Shown: piece after piece, positions 62,113 to 64,000 of the stretch
Layout of the letters: each line of letters starts with the position of its first letter
Numbering within the stretch: position 1 is the stretch's first letter
From: Marinobacter sp. SS13-12
Lineage (GTDB): Bacteria > Pseudomonadota > Gammaproteobacteria > Pseudomonadales > Oleiphilaceae
Reading direction: 5' to 3'
DNA: 64,000 bases
NCBI RefSeq assembly: GCF_030227115.1
Contig: NZ_JASSUA010000004.1
Span: 233,152 to 297,151, forward strand
Position numbers and translations under genes: made by a program
The notes under the pieces: model-generated
The model's input: the letters and a program-made list of their open reading frames with translations, nothing else
Database searches by the model: none
Told to the model about the DNA's origin: nothing

Positions 62113-63573
62113 TCAAAGTTTGATGCAGATATTTGAGAGTTCGCTGTAGAACTCCAAGCCGTGGACACCACCCTCTCGGCCGATGCCGGACTGCTTGCTG
62201 CCGCCGAAAGGTGTCCTAAGGTCACGAAGGAACCAGCTGTTGACCCAGCAAAGTCCCACTTCCAGTTTCGGAGCAACGCGATGAGCACGGCTGAGATTTT
62301 CCGTCCATACAGCAGCCGCCAGGCCGTAAGGGGTATCGTTTACGAGGCTAATGACCTCTTCTTCGGAGTCAAACGGTGCGATATGGCAACAGGGCCCGAA
62401 GATTTCCTCCTGCACTACCGCAGAATCCTCACCAAGGCCTGTCCAGATCGTTGGCTCTACCCACGCACCTTCGCTCAGATTCGCAGGCATCTCCGGAACA
62501 CCCCCACCGGTCACGATATTGGCACCATCCTTGCGCGCTACTTCGTAGTAGGAAAGAACCTTCTGGCGATGCTCCTGACTGATCACCGGACCAAAGTTCA
62601 CATTCTCATCCTGCCACCACCCCATGCGCAGGGATTCCGCCCCCTCCTTGAGACGCTTGACGAATTCATCAAACAGTGGACGCTCGACGTAGACCCTCTC
62701 TGTGCCAAGGCACACCTGGCCACAGTTAGCGAAGACGGAACGCATGGTGCCCTCGATCGCCTTGTCGATGTCCGCATCCGCAAAAACAATGGCGGCGTTC
62801 TTTCCACCCAGTTCAAAGGAGACAGGCACGAGGCATTCAGAGGCAGCCTTCATGATCGCTGTACCCGTCTTCGACTCGCCGGTGAACGTAATGCCATTAA
62901 TGTCGGGGTGACGGGTCAGAAATTCACCCGCGGAATCCGGCCCAAAGCCATGAACAACGTTGTAGACACCCTCTGGAATGCCCGCCTCGTTCATTACTTC
63001 AGCCAGCAGCGTTGCAGTGTGAGGCGTTTCTTCAGAAGGCTTCACAACGACGGCATTACCACAGGCAAGTGCAGGGCCGACTTTCCACGTCATCAGCAGA
63101 AGCGGGAGGTTCCATGGGGCTACCACCGCAATCACGCCACGGGGTTTGCGGACAGCGTAATTGTGAGCACCCAGCCCGTCAGGTGTATCCATCTGGAAGC
63201 TTTCGGTCGGAATATTCTTTACGAGATCCGCAAAAACCTGGAAATTAGCTGCACCCCTGGGAATATCAATATGCGACGCAAGTGATTTGGGCTTACCGGT
63301 ATCAAGACACTCCGCTTCAACAAATTCGTCGAAACGAGCCATGACTCCGTCGGCAACTTTCTGCAAGAGTTTCATCCGCTCGGCGACCGCCATCGTACCC
63401 CAGGGTCCATTCATGGCGGCATTTGCGGCAGCGACAGCCTGGCCCACTTCTTCCCGGCCCGCTTCATGCACTCTTGCTATAACTTCACCGTTGGCCGGAT
63501 TGACATCGTCAAAAGTGCGGCCGCTTTCTGACGAAACAAATTGACCATTAATGAAGTGTTTTATTTCCTGCAT
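62113..63573 (-). CDS. dmpC: 2-Hydroxymuconic semialdehyde dehydrogenase
   Basis: A 486-residue aldehyde dehydrogenase of the DmpC/XylG group with N155 (APWNLP), E254 (FELGGK) and catalytic C288 (GQVCLG). It oxidises 2-hydroxymuconic semialdehyde to 2-hydroxymuconate, feeding the tautomerase branch. First gene of the 18-gene operon, so the lower pathway is transcribed before the oxygenase genes. It ends in IGREGGVHGLEFYSEL, a DmpC/XylG hallmark. Confidence 0.93.
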   Translation of the reverse strand: MQEIKHFINGQFVSSESGRTFDDVNPANGEVIARVHEAGREEVGQAVAAANAAMNGPWGTMAVAERMKLLQKVADGVMARFDEFVEAECLDTGKPKSLASHIDIPRGAANFQVFADLVKNIPTESFQMDTPDGLGAHNYAVRKPRGVIAVVAPWNLPLLLMTWKVGPALACGNAVVVKPSEETPHTATLLAEVMNEAGIPEGVYNVVHGFGPDSAGEFLTRHPDINGITFTGESKTGTAIMKAASECLVPVSFELGGKNAAIVFADADIDKAIEGTMRSVFANCGQVCLGTERVYVERPLFDEFVKRLKEGAESLRMGWWQDENVNFGPVISQEHRQKVLSYYEVARKDGANIVTGGGVPEMPANLSEGAWVEPTIWTGLGEDSAVVQEEIFGPCCHIAPFDSEEEVISLVNDTPYGLAAAVWTENLSRAHRVAPKLEVGLCWVNSWFLRDLRTPFGGSKQSGIGREGGVHGLEFYSELSNICIKL

Positions 63574-63637
63574 TCTGAACTCCCTACTATTAACTGGTGC
63601 TTGCAGGTGAATCCTTTCTAGCTCTGCAAAGCACTGT

Positions 63638-63700
63638 TCTCATTAAGTGAGATATGATCTTATTTATAAAGATGATATAAGCAGATCCTGATCCTGTCAA
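63638..63700 (-). promoter_or_regulatory. Promoter and operator of the meta-cleavage operon
   Basis: A near-ideal minus-strand sigma-70 promoter: TTGACA (63695-63700), exactly 17 bp, TATCAT (63672-63677). About 11 bp beyond the -10 is AGA-TCATA-TCT (63650-63660), running into a perfect dyad TCTCA-N5-TGAGA (63638-63652). Such a site over the start of transcription would act as a repressor block. The ATG of the first gene is at 63573. Confidence 0.72.
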
Positions 63701-63800
63701 CCGAACTAAGATGTCTTTAGGTTCAAAATGGCAGAGGCGTCTGTAGGAAAAATCTCGGGACTTGGTATACGTCGGGGCAGACCCACAGTGTGACCCTACC
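63701..63800. other. Short non-coding stretch between operon promoter and IS end
   Basis: No gene seen. It ends with a partial copy of the IS terminus: TGACCCTACC at 63791-63800 directly precedes TGACCCTACA at 63801, so the first ten bases of the element are nearly duplicated. Confidence 0.5.
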
Positions 63801-63958
63801 TGACCCTACACCGGAATTTAGGTCCATTTAAAACTGGAAAATCCGGCATGATAGAGCCCTGAGCAGGAGATCATGCCATTGACCCTACACCGGAATTTAG
63901 GTCCATTTAAAACTGGAAAATCCGGCATGATAGAGCCCTGAGCAGGAGATCATGCCAT
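63801..63958 (+). repeat. 79-bp exact tandem duplication of an IS left end
   Basis: Bases 63801-63879 and 63880-63958 are identical. Each begins TGACCCTACACCGG and ends with CATGCCAT, the AT being the first two bases of the orfA start codon. Each unit contains an inverted repeat GGCATGAT/ATCATGCC (63845-63852 and 63870-63877 in the first copy). Only the second copy is joined to orfA. Confidence 0.85.
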
Positions 63959-64000
63959 GAAGCGATCCCGTTACACCGAAGAGCAGATAGCCTTCGCCCT
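63957..64000 (+). CDS. IS3-family transposase OrfA (5' fragment)
   Basis: Starts MKRSRYTEEQIAFAL, matching the helix-turn-helix N-terminus MK(R/K)SR(F/Y)(T/S)EEQI of IS3-group OrfA proteins, which bind the IS ends. Only 14 codons are inside the window. GAGCAGGAG lies about 10 nt upstream as ribosome site. Confidence 0.75.
   Translation, partial: MKRSRYTEEQIAFA

Larger units (their letters stand above)
63801..64000 (+). mobile_element. Left end of an IS3-family insertion sequence (cut by window end)
   Basis: The TG(A)-initiated terminus plus an OrfA start of the IS3/IS407 type identify the element, which continues beyond the window. It lies about 100 bp upstream of the meta-cleavage promoter. 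Family-level assignment rests on the first residues of OrfA and the terminal TGA. Confidence 0.7.

Noticed and set aside
63574..63700. Sigma-54 promoter for the meta operon
   Set aside because: A TTGC-like stretch is present but without GG/GC spacing; a near-perfect sigma-70 promoter lies in the same place.
63801..63958. CRISPR or regulatory repeat array
   Set aside because: Just two adjoining copies with no spacer, each starting with the IS terminus and ending at the transposase start codon.

Overview
This 64 kb window looks like the chromosome of a marine, aerobic, heterotrophic gammaproteobacterium, probably close to Marinobacter. That is an inference from the TRAP-rich transporter set, the meta-cleavage genes, the NikR/ECF nickel locus and general gene style; nothing in the window, such as an rRNA, proves it. 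It is a dense catabolic and uptake island. There is almost no non-coding DNA, genes sit in tight co-directional blocks with ATGA/TAATG-type overlaps, and the right end runs into an IS3-type insertion sequence.

Layout. (1) 18-3128 (minus): SDR, aldehyde dehydrogenase and TauD-type dioxygenase, divergent from (2) 3651-11926 (plus): ThDP enzyme, a second aldehyde dehydrogenase, an NMT1/TauT-type ABC importer, an isochorismatase-fold amidohydrolase and a PanE-like reductase. (3) 11912-13947: a TauE/SafE exporter divergent from an ornithine-cyclodeaminase-like protein. (4) 14012-21746 (minus): HyuB, HyuA, an ABC importer and a second isochorismatase-fold amidohydrolase, resembling N-methylhydantoin/N-carbamoyl amino acid catabolism. 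(5) 21901-28696 and 28961-39507 (minus): two parallel modules. Each has a divergent PycB-like carboxyltransferase and its own TRAP transporter. They share one biotin carboxylase and one BCCP, and are accompanied by a citryl-CoA-lyase-like protein, a CaiB/BaiF CoA-transferase, an amidohydrolase, an SDR and two MFS carriers. (6) 39827-44608 (plus): dienelactone hydrolase, then nikR and a NikKMLQO-type nickel transporter. (7) 44616-45464: nadC. (8) 45580-63573 (minus): one 18-gene operon for aromatic ring dihydroxylation, extradiol cleavage and the complete lower meta pathway to pyruvate and acetyl-CoA, with its own porin, TAXI-TRAP importer and EamA carrier. (9) 63801-64000: duplicated left end of an IS3-family element and the start of its orfA.

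How it fits together. At least seven transcription units in blocks 1, 2, 4, 5, 6 and 8 carry a closely similar promoter-operator arrangement. In most there is a TTGACA -35 box, a -10 box 16-18 bp further on, and just downstream an A(G/A)A-N5-TCT dyad extended to the right as TCTCACTTAATAA. This suggests one regulator controls the whole island, yet the only transcription factor gene in the window is nikR. The least conventional part is the pair of biotin-dependent carboxyltransferase/TRAP modules, which I regard as the best candidate for an undescribed pathway.
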